DNA from: Paenibacillus sp. sptzw28
GTDB taxonomy: Bacteria; Bacillota; Bacilli; Paenibacillales; Paenibacillaceae
Direction of reading: 5' to 3'
Assembly: GCF_019550795.1 (NCBI RefSeq)
Contig: NZ_CP080545.1
Span: forward strand, 1,631,501 to 1,695,500
DNA length: 64,000 bases
Shown piece by piece: positions 39,556 through 46,719 of this stretch. The number at the start of each line of letters is the position of its first letter. The first letter of the stretch is position 1. Below the pieces are notes generated by a model. That model was given only the letters and a program-made list of their open reading frames with translations, had not been told where the DNA came from and searched no databases. Both the position numbers and the translations under genes were made by a program.

Positions 39556-39572
39556 AAGTCATCTCCTTAATT

Positions 39573-39587
39573 TGTAGAAAAACTACA
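39573..39587. promoter_or_regulatory. Putative RpiR operator 1 at the aldolase start site
   Basis: TGTAGAAAAACTACA is a perfect inverted repeat, extended to 17 bases by flanking T and A. A leftward -10 like TATAAT lies at 39594-39599, so a bound repressor would cover the aldolase transcription start. Confidence 0.6.
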
Positions 39588-39612
39588 ACCCAGATTATAA
39601 GATACCGAAATC

Positions 39613-39653
39613 ATACTACATTTATTATATAAATACAATGTAGTATTATTACT
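39613..39653. promoter_or_regulatory. Putative RpiR operator 2 region
   Basis: ATACTACATT (39613-39622) and AATGTAGTAT (39637-39646) form a perfect 10-bp inverted repeat. The right arm is also the start of TGTAGTATTATTACT (39639-39653), one base off the HexR-type consensus TGTARTWWWAYTACA. Confidence 0.55.
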
Positions 39654-39737
39654 TTTTAATAAGGGAATATCCTAGCATTTCATCAGAAAATCGGTTGAAT
39701 TTATCCTTCTGATATGGATTAGAAATCATTTGATGCA

Positions 39738-39752
39738 TGTAGTATAATTAAG
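39738..39752. promoter_or_regulatory. Putative RpiR operator 3 over a -10 element
   Basis: TGTAGTATAATTAAG matches 13 of 15 positions of the same motif and contains TATAAT (39743-39748), a likely -10 for rpiR, although no good -35 is visible. Confidence 0.45.
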
Positions 39753-39767
39753 CGAAGATTATTGAAA

Positions 39768-39781
39768 CTACATTTTTGTAG
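39768..39781. promoter_or_regulatory. Inverted TGTAG half-sites
   Basis: CTACA-TTTT-TGTAG, the same half-sites in the opposite order, just after the putative -10 of rpiR. Confidence 0.4.
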
Positions 39782-39810
39782 AAAAAAATACATTGATTTT
39801 ATATTTAAAA

Positions 39811-39825
39811 AGTAGTAAAATTACA
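39811..39825. promoter_or_regulatory. Putative RpiR operator 4 just before rpiR
   Basis: AGTAGTAAAATTACA matches 14 of 15 positions of TGTARTWWWAYTACA, 26 bases before the rpiR start codon. It fits autorepression. Confidence 0.5.
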
Positions 39826-39850
39826 TTTAACCGAAAGCGGGGAAGCGATA

Positions 39851-40696
39851 ATGGCTACTTTTCAAAACCGGGTTAACGCAATTGAAAAGGAGATGACCAA
39901 TTCTGAGAAGAAAATCCTGTTCGTACTTACGAGTGAGGAAAAGCCTTTTTTACTCTCAATGAATGAGTTGTCCAAATTAAGCAAGGTCAGCGAACCGAGT
40001 GTTGTCAGGTTTTACCGAAGACTGGGCTACACGAGCTACCAAGAGCTTAAGGTCGCTCTCGCACAAGAAAATACAAGCGATAACGAAGCAAGAAATATAT
40101 TCGAAGCCATTAACCTTACGGATACGACCGAGCAAGTATTTGAGAAGGTGCTCGAGCAGACCGTCGTCGCTTTGAATACGACTAAGCATTTGATCAATTA
40201 CTCAGCTGTAGAGCGTGCGGGAAAGCTGCTTGTTGATGCGAAGAGGCTGTATTTCTTCGGGCAAGGGGTATCGGGCATAATCGCAGGCGATGCCGCGCAT
40301 AAGTTTCTAAGACTGGGCGAGACCGTCATTCATATTACGGATCCTCATATTGAAGCGATAGCGGCTTCTCATATGAACGGAGAAGATGTCATTGTCGCTC
40401 TATCCCACTCCGGAGAAAGCCAGGCGCTGCTGAACGCGCTGGAAATCGCAAAGCAAAAGGGCGCCCGTATCATCGTGATTACCGGTTTCAGCAAATCATC
40501 AGTCGCCCAGTTAGCGGATGAGCTGCTGGTCACGAGCGCAACGGAAACGGACTTTCGGTCCGATGCGATGGTTAGCCGGATTGTGCAGCTGACTATTATC
40601 GATTGCTTGTACGTCAAAACCGTTCTTGCGAAAGGGAAGTCAGCCATTGAAGCGGTAAACGCCTCAAGACTTGCGGTGGCGAAACTGAAAACGTAG
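39851..40696 (+). CDS. RpiR/MurR-family regulator with SIS domain
   Basis: 281 residues. The N-terminal helix-turn-helix (about 1-77) contains LSKLSKVSEPSVVRFYRRLGY, the family signature. The SIS phosphosugar-binding domain (about 125-255) contains FFGQGVSGIIAGDAAHKFLRLG and ALSHSGESQALLNALEIAK. Such proteins sense a phosphosugar and usually repress catabolic genes. It heads a rightward run: dehydrogenase (18 bases downstream), permease, kinase; the aldolase is divergent. The operator-like palindromes on both sides of its promoter suggest control of the aldolase and of itself. Confidence 0.93.
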   Translation: MATFQNRVNAIEKEMTNSEKKILFVLTSEEKPFLLSMNELSKLSKVSEPSVVRFYRRLGYTSYQELKVALAQENTSDNEARNIFEAINLTDTTEQVFEKVLEQTVVALNTTKHLINYSAVERAGKLLVDAKRLYFFGQGVSGIIAGDAAHKFLRLGETVIHITDPHIEAIAASHMNGEDVIVALSHSGESQALLNALEIAKQKGARIIVITGFSKSSVAQLADELLVTSATETDFRSDAMVSRIVQLTIIDCLYVKTVLAKGKSAIEAVNASRLAVAKLKT

Positions 40697-40714
40697 CTGA
40701 AAAGAGGAATGAAA

Positions 40715-41797
40715 ATGAAAATTTTAACGTTTGGCGATGCAATGATTAACGGCAAGCAATTTACCGAAGCGGCCCGTATGCTGGGCAACCACGAGATCGT
40801 AACCACGGACTGGGAACCGGACTGGGGCAGATTGCAGAACAGACGGCTTGTTATCGAGCAGCAGGGTCCCGCCGTCGAAGAAGTACCGCCGATGTTCAAG
40901 GAAAACAAGGATGCCGATATGGTCCTTGGCTTGTTTGGCCCGTTCTCGCCTGACGGGATGGACTCATTCGATAATTTGAAATTGATCGGTGTTGCCCGCG
41001 CTGGCACGGAGAATGTAGACGTGAAGGCGGCTACGGACCGAGGGATCGTCGTTGTGCATGTCATGGGCCGGAATGCGCAAGCGGTGTCGGATTTCTCAGT
41101 TGGCCTGATGCTCTCGGAATCGCGGAATATCGCGAGGGCCCATATGTCGATCAAGAACGGCGAATGGCGCAAAGTGTTCAGCAACGCGGATTATATTCCG
41201 GAGCTGAAAGGGAAAAACATAGGACTTGTCGGGTTCGGCTACATCGGAAGGCTGGTTGCGAAGAAGCTGAGCGGCTTCGACGTGCAGATTAAAGTCTATG
41301 ACCCGTTCGTGAAGCCTGAATCGATCGATATGCCGGGTGTCCAATTGGTTGATAAGGAAACACTGCTCGCCGAATCCGATTTCATTTCCCTGCATGCGCG
41401 ATTGACCGCGGAAAATCACCATTTCATCAGTCATGCGGAGCTGGCGCAAATGAAGCCGACGGCGTATTTGATCAACTGTGCGAGATCCGGCCTCGTGGAT
41501 ACGGATGCCTTGGTTCAGGCACTTGCCGAGAAGAAGATCGCCGGTGCGGGACTTGACGTATTCGATATCGAGCCGATTCCGCACGATCATCCGCTGCTCG
41601 CTCTGGACAATGTTACGCTGACGACCCATATTGCGGGAACAACCTCTGACGCTCTGACGCAGTCGCCTTATCTTCTTGCCGAGGAAGTGAAGAAGATTCT
41701 GGACGGCGGAAAAGCAAACTGGGTGAAAAATCCGGAGGTGCTGAACCATCCGAAAGTAAAGGAATGGCTAAGCTCGTTGTCGGAAGTCTCGCAATAA
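40715..41797 (+). CDS. 2-hydroxyacid dehydrogenase (YoaD/SerA-like)
   Basis: I chose the ATG at 40715, 7 bases after AAGAGG; an ATG at 40709 nearly touches the SD. 360 residues, D-isomer-specific 2-hydroxyacid dehydrogenase fold. The NAD-binding motif is GLVGFGYIGRLVAKKL. The catalytic set is the Arg of INCARSGLVD, the Glu of DVFDIEP and the His of TTHIAG. It is shorter than full SerA and lacks the ACT domain, which argues against a biosynthetic serine role. With the kinase and GntP neighbours it resembles the B. subtilis yoaD-yoaC pairing. It likely oxidises a sugar acid or reduces a 2-keto acid. Confidence 0.9.
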   Translation: MKILTFGDAMINGKQFTEAARMLGNHEIVTTDWEPDWGRLQNRRLVIEQQGPAVEEVPPMFKENKDADMVLGLFGPFSPDGMDSFDNLKLIGVARAGTENVDVKAATDRGIVVVHVMGRNAQAVSDFSVGLMLSESRNIARAHMSIKNGEWRKVFSNADYIPELKGKNIGLVGFGYIGRLVAKKLSGFDVQIKVYDPFVKPESIDMPGVQLVDKETLLAESDFISLHARLTAENHHFISHAELAQMKPTAYLINCARSGLVDTDALVQALAEKKIAGAGLDVFDIEPIPHDHPLLALDNVTLTTHIAGTTSDALTQSPYLLAEEVKKILDGGKANWVKNPEVLNHPKVKEWLSSLSEVSQ

Positions 41798-41809
41798 TAT
41801 CAATTAACT

Positions 41810-41838
41810 TCCGTCCTGCCTGCAAGAAGCAGGACGGA
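41810..41838 (+). terminator. Intercistronic hairpin before gntP
   Basis: TCCGTCCTGC (41810-41819) pairs with GCAGGACGGA (41829-41838) without a T run. Probably partial termination or message stabilisation inside the operon. Confidence 0.45.
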
Positions 41839-41960
41839 GGCGATATCAATGAGGCCTGAAATGCGCCTGCTCTATAATACATTTTGAAAGCCCTTTCATT
41901 TCAATTCTTAATCCCAATGCTTCGAAGATTTCGCAAAATTTCGCGGGGGGTCTTAACAAC

Positions 41961-43319
41961 GTGGATACTTTATTTGGCTTAAGTCATAATGCAAGCTTGC
42001 TGCTTTACGCAGCGATTTCAATCGCAGGATTGATTTTTCTGATCGCCAAATTCAAGCTTAATCCGTTTATCGCTTTAATTATTGCAGGCTTGTTCATGGG
42101 TCTCGTCTCGGGCATGAAGCTGGGGGACATCGCGAAGGCGTATCAGACCGGCGTCGGCAATGTGCTTGGATTTATCGCAATCGTGCTGGGCCTCGGAACG
42201 ATGCTCGGGAAATTGATGGCCGAGTCAGGCGGAGCCGAGCGGCTGGCGGGCACGATGGTGCGCGTGTTCGGGGAGAAGAGAGTCCACTGGGTCATGATGG
42301 TCGTCGCGTTCATTTGCGGTATTCCCGTCTTTTTGCAGGTCGGAGTGGTGCTTCTTATACCGCTTGTATTTACGCTCGCCAAGAAAACGGGAACATCTCT
42401 CATTAAAATCGGTATAGCGATGGTTGCGGGCTTATCCGTCGTTCACAGCCTGGTGCCTCCGCATCCAGCCGCGCTTGCGGCCGTCGGAATTTTGCATGCG
42501 GATATCGGGAAGACCATATTATTGTCCCTCATTGTAGGTCTGCCGTCGGCGGCTATAGCAGGCCCGCTGTTCTCAAGCTGGATTGCAAAAAGGGTCCATG
42601 TCGAGCCGTCCAAAGAATTAATGGAACAGTTCAGCGTGAGCGAGACTAAAAATCTGCCAGGCTTCGGCATCACATTGTTCACCATTCTGCTGCCGATTAT
42701 TCTCATGCTGATCACAACGGTAGTCGATTTCACGATACCTGAAGGCAATGTGTTCCGGATGTGGATTGATTTTATCGGCACACCGATCACATCCCTGCTG
42801 ATCGCCCTGCTTGTTGCTATGTACACATTCGGTTTCTCACGCGGATTAACGGCTAACCGACTTGCCAAAATAACGAATGATTGTCTTGCGCCGACAGCTT
42901 CCATCATCCTCATTATCGGTGCAGGCGGCGGCTTCAACGCTGTACTCACCGCAAGCGGCGTAGGCGATGCGATTGCGGCTTATGCGACAAGCGCCCATAT
43001 CTCCTTGTTGTTCCTGGGCTGGATCATAGCGGGACTCATCCGGGCTTCTGTAGGCTCTGCCACGGTAGCGATGACGACGGCCGCCGGAATCGTCGCTCCA
43101 ATCGCGGCTACGGTACCCGGCACCAATCTTGAGCTGCTTGTTCTGGCCACCGGCTCCGGCTCCATTATGCTCTCGCACGTCAACGATTCCGGGTTCTGGT
43201 TGATCAAAGAATACTTCAATATGTCGGTAGCGGAAACATTAAAAACGTGGACGGCAATGGAAACCATTCTGTCGTTCGTATCCTTCGGATTTATTCTGAT
43301 TCTTAGCTTGTTCATATAA
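41961..43319 (+). CDS. GntP-family gluconate/sugar-acid permease
   Basis: 452 residues, about 12-14 hydrophobic helices along the whole length. GntP signatures include FVLGLG-like GFIAIVLGLGTMLGKLMAESGGAERLA, GIPVFLQVGVVLLIPL, HSLVPPHPAALAA and the late VNDSGFWLIKEYF. It takes up a sugar acid such as gluconate, glycerate or a four-carbon aldonate with protons. The GTG start follows GGGGGG by 10 bases. The position between dehydrogenase and kinase makes it the entry step of the pathway. Confidence 0.93.
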   Translation: MDTLFGLSHNASLLLYAAISIAGLIFLIAKFKLNPFIALIIAGLFMGLVSGMKLGDIAKAYQTGVGNVLGFIAIVLGLGTMLGKLMAESGGAERLAGTMVRVFGEKRVHWVMMVVAFICGIPVFLQVGVVLLIPLVFTLAKKTGTSLIKIGIAMVAGLSVVHSLVPPHPAALAAVGILHADIGKTILLSLIVGLPSAAIAGPLFSSWIAKRVHVEPSKELMEQFSVSETKNLPGFGITLFTILLPIILMLITTVVDFTIPEGNVFRMWIDFIGTPITSLLIALLVAMYTFGFSRGLTANRLAKITNDCLAPTASIILIIGAGGGFNAVLTASGVGDAIAAYATSAHISLLFLGWIIAGLIRASVGSATVAMTTAAGIVAPIAATVPGTNLELLVLATGSGSIMLSHVNDSGFWLIKEYFNMSVAETLKTWTAMETILSFVSFGFILILSLFI

Positions 43320-43396
43320 AATCACGGTGGTCCGCGCTCAGCGGGAGTGTTCACCGGATTGTTAGAGATATAAATAGGAGTGGAGGGGAAACCTGA

Positions 43397-44980
43397 ATGC
43401 GATATGAGGCTGATTCGCGCCCTCTCATTATGGTTTTGGATATTGGAACGACCGGCGGACGTGTCATTCTGTTCGATTCCGCCGGTAACATTCACGGAAC
43501 GGCGTACCGGGAATATACAAGTGTCTTTCACGCGGCAAATGTGATTGATCATGATCCCGCCACATGGCTTGATGCGATTAGAGAAGGGCTCGCGGAGCTG
43601 AACCGAGATAAGCCGGAGGAGATCGCCCGCGTAAGCGGCGTCTCCGTAACCACCCAGAGAGCGACGATCGTTCCGGTGGATGAGAGCGGCAATCCGCTTG
43701 CGATGGCGATTCTGTGGCAGGATAAGCGCAGTGTGCGCGAAGCGAAGGAGATAGGTGAGCGAATCGGGGCGGCCGATATTTACTCGCGGACCGGCCTCAA
43801 GATCGACCCGTACTTTTCTCTGCCGAAAATCATGTGGTTCCGGGATAACAAGCCGGAGATCTACGCGCGCACTTTCCGTTTTCTGACAGCTCACGATTAT
43901 GTCGTCCATGCATTGACCGGTCAGTTCAAGACGGATTGGACGCAAGCTTCGCGGACGATGCTGTTCAATATTAATACGTTTGAGTGGGACGGGGAAATAG
44001 CGGTCCGGATGAATGTCGACCTGGCTAAAATGCCGCCGGCTTATCCTACGGGAACGGTAGCCGGCAGCGTAACGAAAGAGGCTGCAGTCCGCTTCGGGCT
44101 GAGGGAGGATATCCCGGTCGTCATGGCAGGGGGAGATCAGCAGTGCGCCGCTGTCGGGCTCGGTGCGATTCGTCCGGGGATCGTCAAGGTGACGACAGGT
44201 ACAGGTTCGTTCGTCGTCGCCCCGATACAGGAGCCGGTTAAGAGCTCGGAACATAAGGTCGTTTGCAGCGCGTCGGCTGTTCCCGGCGATTATGTGATCG
44301 AAGCAGGCATATTCACGACAGGGTCAACATATCGCTGGCTGCGGGATTTTCTGGCATCCGACGGATCGTATGACCTGCTGAACGAGCTCGCAGGCATGTC
44401 CAGCCCGGGTGCGGGAGGCATTCTCCATATTCCTCATTATGCAGGCAGCGCGGCCCCTTATTGGAATCCGAATGCTTCCGGCGTGCTGTTCAATATGACG
44501 CTTGGATCCAAGAAGAGCGACATTGTCCGAGCATATTTGGAAGGTATCTGCTTCGAAGTGAACAAAAACCTGAAAATCATCGACGCCCTTCTGGCGGGTG
44601 AGCAGGAACCTGGTCATGTGAGAATAACGGCTGTACATGTCAGCGGCGGACTGGTTCGATCCGATTTGTTTAATCAAATTCAGGCAGATATTTACGGGCT
44701 GGTCATTATTCCTAACAAGAATGAGCAGGCAACGGCGCTCGGAGCGGCGATGATCGGCTTTACATCTCTGAAGGTCTTCAAAGATTTGCTCGAAGCGCAC
44801 GATGCAATGGGTCAGCTCGATATGCAGCGCATGAGAACGTCGGACAGAACGATGCGTGAGATCTACAAGGATATGAGCGAGCTCCACGATGCCATTCATC
44901 AAGCGCTGTCCAAGGAAGGTATATATGACCGCGCCCGAAGCATCGTCAATCAGTTGAGTTTGCGGGATGCAACATCATGA
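43397..44980 (+). CDS. FGGY-family carbohydrate kinase (YoaC/xylulokinase-like)
   Basis: 527 residues. The N-terminal phosphate-binding loop is VLDIGTTGGRVILFD. The catalytic-site region includes GGDQQCAAVGLGAIRPG and the second ATP motif KVTTGTGSFV, with a GGLVRSDLFNQIQADI segment matching the FGGY signature 2. It phosphorylates a polyol, ketose or sugar acid after import by the neighbouring GntP permease. A purine-rich stretch GGAGTGGAGGGG precedes the ATG. A terminator follows within 10 bases, ending the operon. Gluconate, xylulose or an unusual acid are all possible substrates. Confidence 0.92.
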   Translation: MRYEADSRPLIMVLDIGTTGGRVILFDSAGNIHGTAYREYTSVFHAANVIDHDPATWLDAIREGLAELNRDKPEEIARVSGVSVTTQRATIVPVDESGNPLAMAILWQDKRSVREAKEIGERIGAADIYSRTGLKIDPYFSLPKIMWFRDNKPEIYARTFRFLTAHDYVVHALTGQFKTDWTQASRTMLFNINTFEWDGEIAVRMNVDLAKMPPAYPTGTVAGSVTKEAAVRFGLREDIPVVMAGGDQQCAAVGLGAIRPGIVKVTTGTGSFVVAPIQEPVKSSEHKVVCSASAVPGDYVIEAGIFTTGSTYRWLRDFLASDGSYDLLNELAGMSSPGAGGILHIPHYAGSAAPYWNPNASGVLFNMTLGSKKSDIVRAYLEGICFEVNKNLKIIDALLAGEQEPGHVRITAVHVSGGLVRSDLFNQIQADIYGLVIIPNKNEQATALGAAMIGFTSLKVFKDLLEAHDAMGQLDMQRMRTSDRTMREIYKDMSELHDAIHQALSKEGIYDRARSIVNQLSLRDATS

Positions 44981-44986
44981 ATTAAT

Positions 44987-45016
44987 GAAAAATGCTCAAG
45001 CAATTGGGCATTTTTT
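44987..45016 (+). terminator. Terminator of the sugar-acid operon
   Basis: AAAATGCTC pairs with GGGCATTTT (one T-G pair) and ends in a run of six T (45011-45016). Confidence 0.8.
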
Positions 45017-45047
45017 CGCTTTATTGCTGGAAAAGAGGCGAAACATC

Positions 45048-45076
45048 TTGAAATCCTCGCCTTTTACATCCAAAAT
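45048..45076 (+). promoter_or_regulatory. Promoter of threonine synthase
   Basis: TTGAAA (45048-45053), a 17-base spacer, then CAAAAT (45071-45076), directly after the terminator of the previous operon. Confidence 0.45.
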
Positions 45077-45114
45077 AGGAGTTACACCGAACAACAGTAA
45101 GAGGAGAATGCAGG

Positions 45115-46506
45115 ATGAACTTTATCAGTACCCGTGGCAAAGTACGGGAATGCGGTTTTATCGATACGTTTTTAATGGGGCTCGGCGATGACGGCGGTCT
45201 GATGATTCCAGAGACGATACCTGCGGTATCAAGGGAAACATTAGCGGAATGGGAGGGGCTGTCGTATCAGGATCTCATGCTGGCCATTTTCTCGCTTTAT
45301 ACGAATGGTGAAATTCCGGGGCAAGATTTGAAGGAACTCGTCTACGAGAGCTATGCCGGATTCCGCAGTCCGGAAGTTGCGCCCCTTACGGCGTTGAACG
45401 ATTCGCTGTATGTGCTGGAGCTCTATCACGGACCGACGTTTGCATTCAAGGATGTAGCCCTGCAGTTTATGGGCAACCTGTACGCGTATGTCGCCCGCAA
45501 GCAGAATAAAGTGATCAATATATTAGGCGCCACATCCGGCGATACGGGCGCCGCGGCGATCAGCGGAGTAAGGTCCAAGGAAGGCATTCAAATTTGCATT
45601 TTGCATCCTCACGGCAAGGTGAGCCGCGTCCAGGAGCTGCAGATGACGACGGTACAGGATGACAATGTACTGAATTTATCGGTGAAGGGCAATTTCGACG
45701 ATTGCCAGCAGATCATTAAGGAGCTGTTCGCCGATCTCGAATTTAAAACGAAATACCATCTGCGCGCCATCAATTCGATTAACTTTGTGCGGATTCTGGC
45801 CCAAACGGTTTATTATTTCTATGCTTATTTCCGGTTACCGGAGGAAGCAAGGGCCAAAGGCGTCAGCTTTAGTATTCCAACCGGTAATTTCGGCAACATA
45901 TTCTCCGGCTATTTAGCCAAGAAAATGGGACTTCCGATTGATAAGCTGATTCTGGCCACTAACGAAAACAACATTCTTCAGCGCTTCGTCCATGAAGGCG
46001 TTTATATGCCGGACAAGTTTTACAGCACGCACAGCCCTTCGATGGATATTCAAATCGCCAGCAATTTCGAGCGGTATTTGTATTACCTTTGTGGCGGGAA
46101 TGCGAATGAAACCGGGCAGCGGATGGAACGCTTCAAGTCCGAGGGCAAGCTTGTCTTTGGCGAAGCGGAGCTGCAGCAGATACAGAAGGATTTTGCCGCG
46201 CACAGCGTAAACGGAGAGGAATGCCTGCAAACGATTCAAGCTTATGAAGGCCGCTACGGGTATTTGCTCGATCCGCACTCGGCGTGCGGAATCGCCGCTT
46301 CCGAGAAGTTCAGTCAAGGCGAAATCTGTATCTCGCTGGCGACAGCCCATCCGGCAAAGTTCGATGAAGCAATCAGCTTGTGCGGAATCAAACAAACATT
46401 CCCGCAGGCTATAGAGCAGCTCTTCGATAAACCGCAGCATCAAGTGATCGTCGAACACAGCAAGCAGGACGTAGTAGAGCAGCTCGAACAATTTTACCGT
46501 GCGTAA
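45115..46506 (+). CDS. thrC: Threonine synthase
   Basis: 463 residues, the long (E. coli/fungal) type beginning MNFISTRGKVRECGFIDTFLMGLGDDGGL. The PLP lysine is Lys112 in GPTFAFKDVALQF, and the phosphate-binding loop is GATSGDTGAAAISG. It converts O-phosphohomoserine to threonine. It has its own promoter and terminator, and neither hom nor thrB is beside it, unlike the usual Bacillota operon. Most likely an ordinary or second threonine synthase; a role linked to the sugar-acid operon is conceivable but unsupported. Confidence 0.92.
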   Translation: MNFISTRGKVRECGFIDTFLMGLGDDGGLMIPETIPAVSRETLAEWEGLSYQDLMLAIFSLYTNGEIPGQDLKELVYESYAGFRSPEVAPLTALNDSLYVLELYHGPTFAFKDVALQFMGNLYAYVARKQNKVINILGATSGDTGAAAISGVRSKEGIQICILHPHGKVSRVQELQMTTVQDDNVLNLSVKGNFDDCQQIIKELFADLEFKTKYHLRAINSINFVRILAQTVYYFYAYFRLPEEARAKGVSFSIPTGNFGNIFSGYLAKKMGLPIDKLILATNENNILQRFVHEGVYMPDKFYSTHSPSMDIQIASNFERYLYYLCGGNANETGQRMERFKSEGKLVFGEAELQQIQKDFAAHSVNGEECLQTIQAYEGRYGYLLDPHSACGIAASEKFSQGEICISLATAHPAKFDEAISLCGIKQTFPQAIEQLFDKPQHQVIVEHSKQDVVEQLEQFYRA

Positions 46507-46547
46507 AGAGTGACAGGCAAGCAAATATATATTAGTCAGTTGTTTAG

Positions 46548-46587
46548 GCGATGTCTTCCACCCAGGGGTGGGAGACTCGCTTTTTTT
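46548..46587 (+). terminator. Terminator of thrC
   Basis: A GTCTTCCACCC arm pairs with GGGTGGGAGAC, extended by GCGA/TCGC around a bulge, and ends in seven T. Confidence 0.9.
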
Positions 46588-46719
46588 ATATTTTTTGTCT
46601 GAAACATTGTCGATTTACGGAATCTTTTGTCATTTACAATAATATATCACTTTTATTTGTACATTATTGGTAGAATAGGTTCACTAGTTTCATAGTCTTT
46701 TATTACGAGGAGGATATTA

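Noticed and set aside
40697..41960. S-box (SAM) riboswitch before the YoaD-like or GntP gene
   Set aside because: I recalled that the B. subtilis yoaD operon is linked to the S-box regulon and looked for one, but the gaps here are too short or lack any such structure; an RpiR regulator is present instead.
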